Below, one piece after another: positions 44,434 through 54,367 of a stretch of DNA of 64,000 nt. The stretch covers positions 124,001-188,000 of the forward strand of contig CAWARM010000006.1 of the NCBI GenBank assembly GCA_963784425.1, in the 5' to 3' direction. Under the pieces are notes generated by a model, which was given only the letters and a program-made list of their open reading frames with translations, was not told where the DNA came from and did no database searches. The position numbers and the translations under genes were made by a program. The stretch's first letter is position 1; each line of letters begins with the position of its first letter. Source of the stretch: SHZL01 sp963784425. GTDB lineage: Bacteria > Pseudomonadota > Gammaproteobacteria > Xanthomonadales > SZUA-36.

Positions 44434-45171
44434 CTACCAACGCAAGTAGATATGCGAGCGCTCGTTCAGTGCGCTGCGCAGGATTTCCCAGTTCGGGATA
44501 ATCCTTTCCAGCAGGCGGTAGAACGCCGCGCTGTGGTTGTGCTCGCGCAGATGGCATAACTCGTGGGCAATGACGTAGTCGATGTATTGTGGCGGCGCTT
44601 TCATCAGCAAGGGATTCAGCGTGATCAGTCCGGTGGTTGCACAGGTGCCCCAGCTGCGTTTCATGCGGCGCAGGTGCAATTGGAAATGAACCCCCCGCAG
44701 CCAGCGGGTGCTGGAAGCAATAAGGTCCATACGCTGGGAAAAATAGTCCTGGGCCTGTTTGCGGTACCAGGCCAGCAAGGCGTCCCGCACTGGATCCTCG
44801 CCCCATTCACGCACATGGACCTCGATCCGGTCCGTGCGCAGGATTACCTGCGGCCGGATGGTTGGGTCACGATGGATGTCAAGGGTATAACTGCGTCCAA
44901 GGTAACAGTGCGATGCCCCCTGGCGGTAGCGCGTCGGGGTAATACCCCTGAAGTGCTCGCGTACCTGCTGGCGCAGTTCCACGATCTGGTCATGCATGCC
45001 GGACAAAACGAGGTGGATGGTCTTGGTGCTGCTGCGCAGAGGCGCGGTTACCTGCATGCGCCCATTGTCTTCAAATCGTACGAGAATGTTGCGCCGGACA
45101 GATTTTTTGCGTACGAGATCAAAGGCAATTTCCCTGCCTTCAAGATTAAAACGCTCTGTTTTCAATAACAT
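44434..45171 (-). CDS. YgjP-family metallopeptidase-like protein (DUF45)
   Basis: A 245-residue protein. The zinc motif VIAHELCHLREHNHSAAFYR (HExxH plus a third His) and the segment RMKRSWGTCATTGLITLNPLL are diagnostic of the YgjP/DUF45 (WLM-like, SprT-related) family. The C-terminal IPNWEILRSALNE is typical. No signal peptide, so cytoplasmic; substrate unknown. I chose ATG 45171, preceded by GGAG; the frame is open further upstream. It lies alone between the REP palindrome and DoxX. Confidence 0.9.
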   Translation of the reverse strand: MLLKTERFNLEGREIAFDLVRKKSVRRNILVRFEDNGRMQVTAPLRSSTKTIHLVLSGMHDQIVELRQQVREHFRGITPTRYRQGASHCYLGRSYTLDIHRDPTIRPQVILRTDRIEVHVREWGEDPVRDALLAWYRKQAQDYFSQRMDLIASSTRWLRGVHFQLHLRRMKRSWGTCATTGLITLNPLLMKAPPQYIDYVIAHELCHLREHNHSAAFYRLLERIIPNWEILRSALNERSHIYLRW

Positions 45172-45420
45172 ACGTAGAGCTCCGGCAGATTGCCAGCAAA
45201 TCGCTACCACTTCGTCCCGGCTCCAGGAGAGCCGCCAGCGCCGCAAGAGTGACCAGGTATTGACGTAAATTATTTATATAGTACTTTCGCGTGCAATGAA
45301 AGCCCGTGCCCAAGAAAATATGAAAAAAAATCAAAATAGTCGTATTGATGCAAAATCAAGATGCAATGCAGTACTATCTGGGCTCTGGAATTCAACCTGC
45401 TCACACCGGAGAGACTGCCC

Positions 45421-45843
45421 ATGAACCTCAAAAAACTGATGCACACAGATGCCGGCTGGGGAATGACCGCCTTACGGATTGTCACCGGAATTGTTTTTAT
45501 GGGTCACGGCGCGCCCAAATGGGGCTTAAAAGGCGAGGGAACATTTGATGGCACGGTTGAGTTCATTGCCAGCATCGGCTTTCCCGTGCCCGCGGTGGGT
45601 GCTTTCCTTGTGGCCAGCTTTGAGCTCGTTGGCGGCGCTTGCCTGGTGATCGGGCTGCTCACCCGGTTCTGGAGCGCCGGGCTGGCTTTTGCCATGCTGG
45701 TCGCCACCGTCCTGGTCCATCTTCCGAACGGAATGTTTGGCGACGGCGGTTACCAGTGGGCGCTGCTGCTCATGGTCGCCTCGCTGGCGCTATTGACCGA
45801 AGGCGCGGGCAAGGCCTCGCTGGACCAGGCACTCAGCCACTAG
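45421..45843 (+). CDS. DoxX-family membrane protein
   Basis: A 140-residue four-helix membrane protein with the DoxX signature ALRIVTGIVFMGHGAPKWG (helix 1, conserved His-Gly-...K), FVASFELVGGACLVIGL, LAFAMLVATVLVHLPNGMF and ALLLMVASLALLT. Members are linked to respiratory or redox stress functions. ATG 45421 follows GAGAG. The 249-bp space before it is AT-rich, with inverted ATAGTACT/AGTACTAT copies; no clear promoter call is possible. Confidence 0.9.
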   Translation: MNLKKLMHTDAGWGMTALRIVTGIVFMGHGAPKWGLKGEGTFDGTVEFIASIGFPVPAVGAFLVASFELVGGACLVIGLLTRFWSAGLAFAMLVATVLVHLPNGMFGDGGYQWALLLMVASLALLTEGAGKASLDQALSH

Positions 45844-45860
45844 GGCCGCGCCCGCAGCCG

Positions 45861-47612
45861 CTAAAGCCCGGGCTGTACGAACTCGTCTAATACCACCTGC
45901 CGCAGGATTTCCGGTGGCAGCAAACCCTGCGCCAGCAGGAAATCGTGGTATTCACGCTGATTGAACCTGTCCCGCATGCGCAATTCGACCTCGGTGCGTA
46001 ACGACATCAGGTTGATATAGCCAACGTAATAAGAGGTCGCCTGGCCGGGGGCGCGAAAGGTATACCGGTCCACTTCCTGCACTGCCATGGGGTGGGACAG
46101 CCCCACGTCCTTGATGATGAAATCCAGTGCTTGTTCCGGCTCGATCAGGCCCAGGTTTAGCATGGGATCAAGAAACGCCCGGGCCGCGCGCATCAGGCGT
46201 TGCCTCAACCCGAACAATTGCGCTTCCAGCGGCAGGTATTGTTGCACCATGGCCTCGGAATACAGGCCCCAGCCCTCGACGTTGGCACTGTTGAATGCAT
46301 AAATCGCCCGCGCTTCGGAAACACCGTTTTCCAGCATGGCGGCAAACTGCATTTCATGCCCGGGGCGGGCTTCGTGCGCGGTCAGTGACCAGGTGGACGC
46401 CGGGCTGCCGAAATCGGTCATGGGTTCCCCGCTTTCGTCCGTTGGATTTTTGGTAACCAGCACGAATTCGCCCGGTTGCCCGGTATTGCCGATCAGTTGG
46501 GGAGGGCTCATGAACGGCGCCGGTACTGCAGCGGATTCGGCCTCGGTAGCGAGGCGGATGACGGCATCGACATCCGGCAGGCTGACGAGGTCATTGTCGC
46601 GGATGATTTTCTCGATATCCTTCAGGCGTTGTTTGTATACGGTCAGAATCGTGTCTTCAGGCATCTGTTCCTTGCTCAACTCCTTGAGTACATCGCGATA
46701 ATCGGCAGAGGCATAGCCATTTTTCAGGGCGATCTGGGCGGCAATGGACTTCATCTGGAACTGGATGTCCGCAAAGCCCAGTTGGGCAGTGCGGATCAAT
46801 TGGTGCGGGTCCATGTCTACACCGAAATTTTTCAGATTATCGGCATAAAGTTCTTCCGGCAAACGGAACTCATCCCGCGCCCTGGGCGTGAGCTCCTGCT
46901 TCAACCAGGCAGCATACTCATCCAGTTGCGCGTCGAGCACGGCCAGGGGTTCCTGCCAGCCTTCCAGTTTTGCATCGGTAAATACCTGCTGCAATCCTTC
47001 GCGGTACCTTGCAACATTCGCCAGATCTTTTTCCAGTTGGACACGATAGGGTCCCAGCAGGCCGGGCCGGTCAAACTCTTCCATGGTGCGCTCGCGCGCG
47101 AGTTGGGTAATGGGCACAGTCCCTTTTGCCTGACCGGTGTATTTCTGCAGGCGTTCCAACGCCGCCGGGAAACGCGCCGGATCGTTGCGCGGATCGAGCA
47201 AGCCCTGGAATCCGAAGTAAATCGTCTGCGAGAGGTTGTAATAGGGCAGCACGTATTTCTGGTTGAGTTCCGCGGTGTGGTAGGAGTCACGCAGTGACTT
47301 GATCAGGATGTCGATATCCTGCACCACGCGCGGGTTTTCGGTGGTTTTTTTGCGCTCTTCGAGCGTCTGGATCAACTGCAGGGTATCGGCTTGCGAGCGC
47401 TCGTACAGGTCGGCTTTGAGGTCGATGATCCCGGTATCCGCCGCCACAATGCCCAATGCGGAAACGGGCTCCGGCAGAAACTTCGCCTGGGCCTGCATGA
47501 CCATGTCGGTGTTCACGTTGCTTTCTTCCACCCATGGCTCGGCCGCCAGCAGCAGGGGTGAAGCACACAGCAGAATCAGGGCAAGCGGGATTTTCGGCGA
47601 GTAAGTTTTCAT
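45861..47612 (-). CDS. DUF885 family secreted protein
   Basis: A 583-residue protein with a signal peptide (LALILLCASPLLLAAE). The family motif HEARPGHEMQF (about residue 410), followed by SEAMVQQYL with a Glu, resembles a gluzincin metallopeptidase active site and is the DUF885 hallmark. C-terminal GQATSYYVGYINLMSLR is also conserved. Full family length (about 580-620). Probably a periplasmic peptidase; the substrate is unknown. It is separate from Ada upstream by 86 bp. Confidence 0.9.
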   Translation of the reverse strand: MKTYSPKIPLALILLCASPLLLAAEPWVEESNVNTDMVMQAQAKFLPEPVSALGIVAADTGIIDLKADLYERSQADTLQLIQTLEERKKTTENPRVVQDIDILIKSLRDSYHTAELNQKYVLPYYNLSQTIYFGFQGLLDPRNDPARFPAALERLQKYTGQAKGTVPITQLARERTMEEFDRPGLLGPYRVQLEKDLANVARYREGLQQVFTDAKLEGWQEPLAVLDAQLDEYAAWLKQELTPRARDEFRLPEELYADNLKNFGVDMDPHQLIRTAQLGFADIQFQMKSIAAQIALKNGYASADYRDVLKELSKEQMPEDTILTVYKQRLKDIEKIIRDNDLVSLPDVDAVIRLATEAESAAVPAPFMSPPQLIGNTGQPGEFVLVTKNPTDESGEPMTDFGSPASTWSLTAHEARPGHEMQFAAMLENGVSEARAIYAFNSANVEGWGLYSEAMVQQYLPLEAQLFGLRQRLMRAARAFLDPMLNLGLIEPEQALDFIIKDVGLSHPMAVQEVDRYTFRAPGQATSYYVGYINLMSLRTEVELRMRDRFNQREYHDFLLAQGLLPPEILRQVVLDEFVQPGL

Positions 47613-47698
47613 GTGGCTGGCATCCGGAAATAATGTGTGCTAACGGTACCGGAACCGGGCGGTTGCCGCCCATGGCAGAAGTCACGAGCAAGTTCTGG

Positions 47699-48731
47699 TC
47701 AGGACAGCGTAAACGACTCGGATTGTTCCAGCGACAGCAGGTACTTTTTGCGCCACAGGCCGCCACCGTAGCCGGTGAGTTCGCCGCTGCTGCCGACCAC
47801 GCGATGGCAGGGCACGATGATGGAAATGCGGTTGTCGCCATTGGCGCGGCCCACGGCGCGGACTGCTTTGGGTTGACCCACGCGCTGGGCAATATCGGCG
47901 TAACTGCGCATCTGCCCGTAGGGTATTTCCAGCAAGGCTTGCCACACCTGCTCCTGGAAGGCTGTGCCGCTGATCTGCAGGGGCAGGGAGAATGTCCCTC
48001 AGACTGCCTACGAAATAGGCGTCCATTTCGGACTGCACGGAATGCATCAGTGGATGTTCACCCGGTAGAAAAACCCTCCCCAGTTCCGTGCGCAGGCGCT
48101 TGAGCTGGGTGTCCAGCATGCGCCGCTCGGCAAATTCCAGCAGGTACAGGCCGCGATCGGAAACGCCCATGATCATGGAACCCAGCGGCGTTGCCAGCCG
48201 GTTTATCCAGATGCACGATTCCCGGTCCACTTCAGTAGGCGGATGCCCGAATACCTGGGAAAATGCCTCGCGAAAGCCACTCTCCGATTCATACCCGGAA
48301 TCAACGATGGCGGTCGCCACCGGCGCTCCGGACTGGATCTGGCGCAAGGCAGTGCCGAGACGCCGCAAGCGGCTGTAGGCATGAAAAGTCAGGCCGTGAT
48401 GGGTAATGAACCAGCGCCGCACCGTGGATGGATCGATGTCCAGTTGCCTGATGTCCTGGTCCTGCCAGCGTTTGGAGGGGTCCGCATCAACCGCCTCCAT
48501 CAGCCGTGGCAGCCAGTCCGGGTCACCATCCCCGGCATGCAACGGCTTGCAGCGCCTGCAAGGGCGAAACCCGGCGGCCAGGGCCTCACGCGCCGTGGCG
48601 AAGAAATCAATATTGGCGGCGTTGGGCGTGCGGGCGGTGCAACTCGGCCGGCAGAATATACCGGTGGTTTTGACCGCCGTGAAAAATATGCCGTCAAAGC
48701 CGGGATCATTGTCCTGCATGGCTTTGAGCAT
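47699..48731 (-). pseudogene. ada: Ada: AraC regulator / methylated-DNA methyltransferase, frameshifted
   Basis: Bifunctional alkylation-response protein. N-terminal zinc/Cys domain (GIFCRPSCTARTP, FRPCRRC, four Cys), AraC HTH (VATAIVDSGYESESGFREAF), then the methyltransferase domain in a second frame (VWQALLEIPYGQMRSYADIA, IIVPCHRVVGSSG with the acceptor Cys). The break is near 47991: removing one base gives DFSLPLQISGTAFQEQVWQA. ATG 48731 gives the natural N-terminus; the frame extends upstream into the repeat at 48761. Without the second half, O6-methylguanine repair would be lost. Confidence 0.92.
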
Positions 48732-48760
48732 GGTTTCGCGTGGAGGTAGTGTCACACGGA

Positions 48761-48811
48761 GAATGTAAAACAATAAAGGCCGGGACGCCACCGGAATCCG
48801 GGCGTGCAATT
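48761..48811. repeat. Dispersed repeat (GAATGTAAA...CGGGACGCCACCGG), copy 1
   Basis: About 51 bp, nearly identical to 51831-51887. The shared core CGGGACGCCACCGGAATCC contains hairpin arms (CCGGGA/TCCCGG in copy 2, ACGCC/GGCGT in both). It lies between the end of the GT39-like gene and the Ada start, both on the minus strand. Confidence 0.8.
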
Positions 48812-48819
48812 GACAGTGG

Positions 48820-50361
48820 TTATGGATTGGAGCGCTTTACCCAAATCTCCCGCTCTCCAATCATCTTCACTGCGTAAGCCGGCTTGAGACCGTCCAGGGC
48901 ATCGAGCTCATTTTGCCCAATGAGCCCATATGTGACTGCCTGTTCCCAAATATCGATCGAGGTTCGGCGCACAATGATGTCCGGCTGGAGCCGCACAGTG
49001 TTCTCGATTGCTTCATGCCAGATGCGCTGCAAGCGCTCAAGCTGCCGTGGATCGGTGATATTTTGTGCAAACCATAAATCCCAGGTGATGCTGATTTGGC
49101 TCACCGAGTTGCAAAATACCGGGTGGGTGGGTGCAAACCCGATACAGGTGCGACCACCCGGCCGGGCCAGATCCATCATTTCCTGTACCTCGCTTTGAGC
49201 CATCCCCTTGTTGCTCTTAAGCTGCGCAAGTTGAATGGCTGCGTAGCTGACGGGATGGGCGAGAAGCGCGGCAATGATGAGCACCCGTATGCCCAAGTCA
49301 CTTGTGTGCAAGTACAGATATCCGGCAAGGCTGGCGAATCCGACCGCAATCGGAATGATCAAGACCTGCATATTGTACAAGCCCGTGTGCCGCATGATTA
49401 ATGCCAGCAAAAGTCCGCAAAACAGCGAAAGGGTAACTACCAGCACACCGTTTTCCGTACGCACCGATGGTCCCCATCTCGTCCACAGCCAGGTGGACAC
49501 CCCCAGTAGTGACGGAAAAAACAGCACCATCTTCAACAACTCAAATGACCAGTGCCAGGGTTTATGCACGGCCATGTTGAGGGCGAATACATCGAAATAG
49601 AATGCCGAATAAAGCTCGTGCCGATACAGCCACAAGGCTGTTGGCAAGACAGCCAGGACAATACCCCCAGCATAAGCGCCGAGGGACAATAAAGGCCGCA
49701 GCGACCTGGTGTTTGCTGCCTGGAATGTAATCAGCAGGGGTACGACCAAAGTTATCGGTATCACCTTGGAGGATACCGAGACGGCCAGGCCAAAAAGAAT
49801 CCCGAGGCCAAGAGCCTGTGAGCTCCGCACAGCACCATGAGCAGGCACCAGGCAAAGCCCGGCGGTAGCCAATAGCGCCATGAGCGGGTCGGGGCGTGCC
49901 ACCTGGCACTCAAAAATCGGGGCGAGGACAAAAACTGCCGCGGTGTAAACCAGAACCGTCAAACGCGTGCGGCCGCCAGGTATCTGTTGCAGCAAACGCA
50001 GGCCGAGTAACCAGCAGCCAGCCAATGCCGTCAGACTCACAGCCCGACCAGCCAAAATAGCCTGCATGGAAAATGGGAACGATTGCACAAACCGGGTGGC
50101 GACCAGCCAATACGCCGGCCAGTGGTTCTGATAAAAATCGCGGTAGGGCAGTTCGCCCGAGAGTATGCGGAACGCAACATGCGCGTGTTCCACTTCGTCG
50201 TGATCGACTCCGGCCAGGAATGCGAAGCGGATGAACAGGAGTCCGAGGAGGGCGACAAGTAACGTCAATACCATGAGCCAGAACTGCTCACGGAACAGCT
50301 GCTCCCGCAGCCAGCCCGGAGCGGTCCGGACACCTCTGTCAGTGTGCATGGAATCGCTCAT
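48820..50361 (-). CDS. GT39/ArnT-like membrane glycosyltransferase
   Basis: A 513-residue polytopic membrane protein with about ten hydrophobic segments. The N-terminal loop FLAGVDHDEVEHAHVAFRIL with Asp-Glu matches the catalytic loop of GT39/ArnT/PMT enzymes, followed by GELPYRDFYQNHWPAYW, a family pattern. It would use a polyprenyl-linked sugar donor to modify lipid or polysaccharide outside the inner membrane. The four-base overlap with the FAD oxidoreductase gene upstream suggests they act in one pathway. Confidence 0.88.
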   Translation of the reverse strand: MSDSMHTDRGVRTAPGWLREQLFREQFWLMVLTLLVALLGLLFIRFAFLAGVDHDEVEHAHVAFRILSGELPYRDFYQNHWPAYWLVATRFVQSFPFSMQAILAGRAVSLTALAGCWLLGLRLLQQIPGGRTRLTVLVYTAAVFVLAPIFECQVARPDPLMALLATAGLCLVPAHGAVRSSQALGLGILFGLAVSVSSKVIPITLVVPLLITFQAANTRSLRPLLSLGAYAGGIVLAVLPTALWLYRHELYSAFYFDVFALNMAVHKPWHWSFELLKMVLFFPSLLGVSTWLWTRWGPSVRTENGVLVVTLSLFCGLLLALIMRHTGLYNMQVLIIPIAVGFASLAGYLYLHTSDLGIRVLIIAALLAHPVSYAAIQLAQLKSNKGMAQSEVQEMMDLARPGGRTCIGFAPTHPVFCNSVSQISITWDLWFAQNITDPRQLERLQRIWHEAIENTVRLQPDIIVRRTSIDIWEQAVTYGLIGQNELDALDGLKPAYAVKMIGEREIWVKRSNP

Positions 50362-51785
50362 ATTGCGCGAGACACCATGCCCGTCTCATCAATGAAAGCT
50401 TCCTCCTGGTAGGTATCGTCGGTGTTAACCTTCCACAGATCATGTTCCCGCCCCAGGGCAATATTCTCTGCAGCCAGAATCCCCATAAGCAGGCTGTGAT
50501 CCTGGTTGTTGTACTTGAAAGCCCCCGCGCGTCCGATCACCTGCAGATTTGGGATGGTCTGCAGGAACTGAGCGAGGACATCTATCTGCTGTTTATAGCC
50601 GAGATCGTAAACAGGGTAGCAATTGGGCACCCGCACGACATGCGAGCCAGTAACCTGCGCAGACTTTATCAGCCCGGTTGCGTGCAGGTCATGCAGGGCT
50701 TGTTCCACGTGTCGTTCATCTGCTTGCAACCACTTGCTGTCGCCCGGGTCGCACCAAAGCTCCAGCGAGAGGATGGTTTGCGGGAGACCATGGTGCAGCT
50801 CCGCAACCCAGTTGCGATAGTTGGTGATCCTCCCCACTTCAAGTTCAGGCGCGTGGACATATAGCCACTGGTCCGGAAAAAGATCGTGTGAAGCGATGCG
50901 CAGGTAGACCAGGATGGTGTTACGAAAGCGCAGCGCTGCGGCCGCAGCTTGAACCCGATCCGGAGCCTGGGGCAGGGCTCGAACCAGGTGGGTCAAGGGC
51001 ATGGATGAGATGACGTTGTCGAACAGGCGTCGTTCCCCGGAAGCGAGCCTGAGCTCCAGTTTTCCTCCGGTGTGTGGATCAAGCCCTTGAACGGGTGAAT
51101 TGAGGTGTGCGTGGCCACCCTGGGCACACACCTTGTCAATCATCGTTGCGTACACGCTTCCCGTACCCCGAAGCGGATAGGCGAATCGATCCAGCAGTGT
51201 AGGGTGGCGGAAGCTGCCCTTGCGCGATAAAGAGTTGCGCACTACCTCAAAAAGCGAAAGCCGGCGAATGCGCTGTGCGGCAAAATCGGCATCGAGGCGA
51301 GCGCAGGGAATCCCCCAGACTTTTTCGCTGTAGCTTTGAAAAAACTTACGGTACAAGCGCCGGCCAAATCGAGCCTGGGCCCATTCTTCAAAACTCGCTG
51401 CCGGCCGGCGCGGATGAAGTTGTTCTCTGATGTAGCTCGCGATACAACGGCTGGCTTCGACCAGTCCGAGTTTGGCGACCACGTCACCGGCGCGCAATGG
51501 ATAATCGAAGAATTTCCCCCCGTAATAAATACGTGTCAGCCGATCAACCATGCGGTACTGAGTACCCACAACCTCGAGCCAGAAGCGGTTCACGCGGGCA
51601 TCAGCGCTGAAAAACCGATGTGGCCCAAGGTCTACGGTCTGGTCCCAGAGCTCGAACGAGCGCGCCATTCCGCCGATATTGGCTGAGGCTTCAAACAGTT
51701 CGACCTGGACTCCGAGCTTTCCAAGGGTGTAAGCAGCGGCCAGGCCCGCCGGTCCAGCGCCGATCACAGCTACGGTTTTTCTCAT
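50358..51785 (-). CDS. FAD-dependent amine oxidase/UGM-like oxidoreductase
   Basis: About 475 residues. FAD-binding VAVIGAGPAGLAAAYTLGKL, ELFEASANIGGMARSF, and the family motif FSADARVNRFWLEVVG, with a C-terminal GRAGAFKYNNQDHSLLMG closing the FAD site. It resembles UDP-galactopyranose-mutase-like and protoporphyrinogen-oxidase-like enzymes in glycan clusters. ATG 51785 starts just before the FAD motif; a longer start at 51824 is possible. Overlaps the GT39-like gene. Exact reaction unknown. Confidence 0.87.
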   Translation of the reverse strand: MRKTVAVIGAGPAGLAAAYTLGKLGVQVELFEASANIGGMARSFELWDQTVDLGPHRFFSADARVNRFWLEVVGTQYRMVDRLTRIYYGGKFFDYPLRAGDVVAKLGLVEASRCIASYIREQLHPRRPAASFEEWAQARFGRRLYRKFFQSYSEKVWGIPCARLDADFAAQRIRRLSLFEVVRNSLSRKGSFRHPTLLDRFAYPLRGTGSVYATMIDKVCAQGGHAHLNSPVQGLDPHTGGKLELRLASGERRLFDNVISSMPLTHLVRALPQAPDRVQAAAAALRFRNTILVYLRIASHDLFPDQWLYVHAPELEVGRITNYRNWVAELHHGLPQTILSLELWCDPGDSKWLQADERHVEQALHDLHATGLIKSAQVTGSHVVRVPNCYPVYDLGYKQQIDVLAQFLQTIPNLQVIGRAGAFKYNNQDHSLLMGILAAENIALGREHDLWKVNTDDTYQEEAFIDETGMVSRAI

Positions 51786-51830
51786 GAATAGTTTTGCGTG
51801 GGGTAGCATCATGCCCGAATGCAATGCCCA

Positions 51831-51887
51831 GAATGTAAACCAATAGGTACCGGGACGCCACCGGAATCCCGGCGTGGAATTTTTTTG
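51831..51887. repeat. Dispersed repeat, copy 2
   Basis: Second copy of the repeat at 48761, here with perfect CCGGGA/TCCCGG arms and a run of seven T after GGCGTGGAA. It lies between the FAD oxidoreductase start and the PQQ-ADH stop (minus strand), where a terminator would serve PQQ-ADH. Confidence 0.8.
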
Positions 51888-51898
51888 CCGGATAGTCG

Positions 51899-53947
51899 CT
51901 ACTTGGGCCGAATGCTATCGGCGGTGCCTTGAATGAAGGCCTTGATCTGCTCAACCTGCTCCTGCGTCAACTTGCCGGTGAAATCCGGCATGCCCTGGGA
52001 AACTTGAGGTCCGGCGAAGACGAACTGGTCGAGCTGCGCGATCTCATCCGCGTTGACGTAGCCCAGGTTGCGGATATTGCCGCCGCGGTCCACCCCGGGA
52101 ACGCCGTGGCAGAACACGCAATTGCTGATATAGAGCTGCATACCCTCGTCCACCTGTTCCGGATCGTATTTCACGCCTGCCACCAGCGCGTCCATCTGGT
52201 AGGCCGCAAGTTCCGGCAGGGGCGCGTGAGCCCCCAGGGCAAAGGTATACACCGCGCCCGGTCCCTGCTTGTCGGCGGCACGCTGCGCGAGGCCGTACAC
52301 GCCACCCCAGCCCACGGCAACCGATATGTATTGTTTGCCATCGACTTCGTAGCTCATTGGTGCCGCCACGATGCCAGTGCCCACCGCTGACTCCCACAGC
52401 TTCTCACCCGTGCGGGCGTTGTAGGCGACAAAGCGACCATCCGCCGTACCCTGGAACACCAGGTTGCCGGCGCTGGTGAGCGTGCCACCATTCCACGGCG
52501 AGATCTGCTCTACGCGCCAGGCTTCTTTCTGCGCCACCGGGTCCCAGGCGATCAGGCGGCCGAAGGGTTTGTTCGCAGCCGTCGGTGTGCCAACCAGTAT
52601 CCCCAGGTTCCAGCCCAGTCCGGAGTGGGGCTGGCCCGGCAGATTGGAGTCCGCGGTCCAGTTCTTGTCATCCACCATGTTGATGGGAATGTTCTGCGCC
52701 GGCAAATACACCAGCCCGGTTGCGGGATTGAACGACATCGGATGCCAGTTGTGCGCCCCGTAAGGACCGGGGATGGAGTCGTAGAAATCTTCACCCCGGG
52801 CCTGGGCGATTTCGACAGGACGCCCCTTTGCGTCATAAGCGGTGGCCCAGTTAACGTCGACGAAGTTGTTGGCGGAAATGAAACTGCCGTCGCTGCGGTC
52901 GATGACGAAGAAGAAACCGTTTTTCGGCGCGTGCAGGATCACCTTGCGTGGTTTACCGGCAATTTCGAGGTCGGCCAGGATCATGGGCTGGGTCGAGGTG
53001 TAATCCCAGTTGTCGCCTGGCGTTTCCTGGTAATGCCACACGTACTCGCCGGTGTCCGGCCTGAGCGCAACGATCGAGGCCAGGTACAGATTATCGCCGC
53101 CGGCGGGACTGCGTTTGCTGCGGCTCCAGGGCGAACCGTTGCCTACGCCAATATAGACGAGGTCCAGTTCAGGATCGAATACCATGCTGTCCCAGACTGT
53201 GCCGCCGCCGCCGATTTCCCAGTAGCGGCCAGCGGGATCCCAGGTCTTTGCAGCTTGCTCCATCGCTGCATTCTCATAGGGCTTCGCGGGATCACCCGGT
53301 ACCGTAAACCAGCGCCACTTCTGCTTGCCGGTGGCGGCATCATAGGCGGTGACGTAACCGCGAACACCGTATTCAGCGCCGCCGTTACCGATGAGGACAT
53401 TGCCCTTGAACACCCGCGGTGCGCCGGTGCTGGTGTAGGAACGGTCGTGATTGACGATCGTATCCTGCTCCCAGACGCGTTTACCCGTCGCGGCGTCGAG
53501 CGCAATCAAGCGCCCGTCGAATGAAGCAACAAATACCTTGCCCTGGTAAAGCGCAACACCGCGATTGACTACATCGCAGCAGCCTTTGTATCCCAGGTTG
53601 CGCGGAACCTTGGGATCATAGGTCCACAACCGCTGTCCGGTGCGCGTATCGATCGCGTGCACCACGCTCCATGAAGCCGTGACGTACATGATGCCGTCAA
53701 CCACCAGCGGCGTCGCCTCAACCCCCCGGGTGGATTCGAGGTTGTAGGTCCACAGCAAACCGAGATCCTTGACGTTGCTGTCGTTGATTTGGTGCAACTT
53801 GCTGAAACGTGTCTCGGCATAATCGAGGCCGTAGCTGGGCCAGTCCGCGGTGGCGCCGTCGCTGCCCGCACGGGGCGGATCCGCTGCGAGTGGTGCGATG
53901 GCGCCTGCAAACAATATGAACAAAACCAGAATGTGTTGAGTCTTCAC
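51899..53947 (-). CDS. PQQ-dependent alcohol dehydrogenase (quinohaemoprotein)
   Basis: A 682-residue periplasmic enzyme: signal peptide (ILVLFILFAGAIAPLAA), an eight-bladed quinoprotein propeller with W-motifs, the vicinal disulfide GYKGCCDVVNRGVALY that contacts PQQ, and a C-terminal cytochrome c domain (NCVFCHGVPG with MPDFTGKLT as the likely Met ligand). It oxidises alcohols and passes electrons internally to haem c. No pqq synthesis genes are in the window. The palindrome CTAACATGTTAG lies 36-47 bases before the start. Confidence 0.95.
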   Translation of the reverse strand: MKTQHILVLFILFAGAIAPLAADPPRAGSDGATADWPSYGLDYAETRFSKLHQINDSNVKDLGLLWTYNLESTRGVEATPLVVDGIMYVTASWSVVHAIDTRTGQRLWTYDPKVPRNLGYKGCCDVVNRGVALYQGKVFVASFDGRLIALDAATGKRVWEQDTIVNHDRSYTSTGAPRVFKGNVLIGNGGAEYGVRGYVTAYDAATGKQKWRWFTVPGDPAKPYENAAMEQAAKTWDPAGRYWEIGGGGTVWDSMVFDPELDLVYIGVGNGSPWSRSKRSPAGGDNLYLASIVALRPDTGEYVWHYQETPGDNWDYTSTQPMILADLEIAGKPRKVILHAPKNGFFFVIDRSDGSFISANNFVDVNWATAYDAKGRPVEIAQARGEDFYDSIPGPYGAHNWHPMSFNPATGLVYLPAQNIPINMVDDKNWTADSNLPGQPHSGLGWNLGILVGTPTAANKPFGRLIAWDPVAQKEAWRVEQISPWNGGTLTSAGNLVFQGTADGRFVAYNARTGEKLWESAVGTGIVAAPMSYEVDGKQYISVAVGWGGVYGLAQRAADKQGPGAVYTFALGAHAPLPELAAYQMDALVAGVKYDPEQVDEGMQLYISNCVFCHGVPGVDRGGNIRNLGYVNADEIAQLDQFVFAGPQVSQGMPDFTGKLTQEQVEQIKAFIQGTADSIRPK

Positions 53948-53982
53948 GATGTGTTGGCCGTGTGTGGGGCGACACGATTAGA

Positions 53983-53994
53983 CTAACATGTTAG
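53983..53994. promoter_or_regulatory. Palindromic operator CTAACATGTTAG upstream of PQQ-ADH
   Basis: A perfect 12-bp palindrome 36-47 bases upstream of the PQQ-ADH start. The core recurs at 61129-61138 (TAACATGTTA) and as CTAACATGTCA at 61191-61201, both upstream of the MaoC gene. Size and symmetry fit a TetR-type or similar dimeric repressor; none is identified here. Confidence 0.5.
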
Positions 53995-54084
53995 ATAATG
54001 CGTTTGCCATGGGCAATCGATTGTTGGGCCACCCCGATAAACAGAAGAGCAATTGCGCATCATTCTACAAACATGTCAGCTTGC

Positions 54085-54174
54085 GACGTGGTTGCCATCC
54101 TGGTCAACATCAATCCGAGCTATCGACTTAACGAGCTGGAGTTCGCCCTGCAGAAATCCGGCTGCGCCCCGTTC
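54085..54174 (+). pseudogene. Fragment of an AMP-dependent acyl-CoA ligase
   Basis: About 30 codons read DVVAILVNINPSYRLNELEF then ALQKSGC, the conserved block of fatty-acyl-CoA/AMP-forming ligases (usually AGAILVNINPAYR..ELEYAL..SGC). Neither the ATP-binding motif nor the C-terminal domain is present on either side. The rest of 53948-54367 carries the operator at 53983 and otherwise nothing I can call. This is a deletion remnant. Confidence 0.7.
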
Positions 54175-54367
54175 GCAAACAAAGCGTCGAAGAATTGGGC
54201 CTCTAGCACTTCCCGGCCCCCCGCCCCCTGAAACTACTCCGCCTACGCGAAAGCGCAGTAGCGCACAGACCAGGAAGCAAATTCGCTATCTAATGTTGCT
54301 TCTGTGCTCCGATTGGTACGTATTTTGCGAAGTATCCATTGAGCAGGTGACTTGGGAGGTTCGACCA

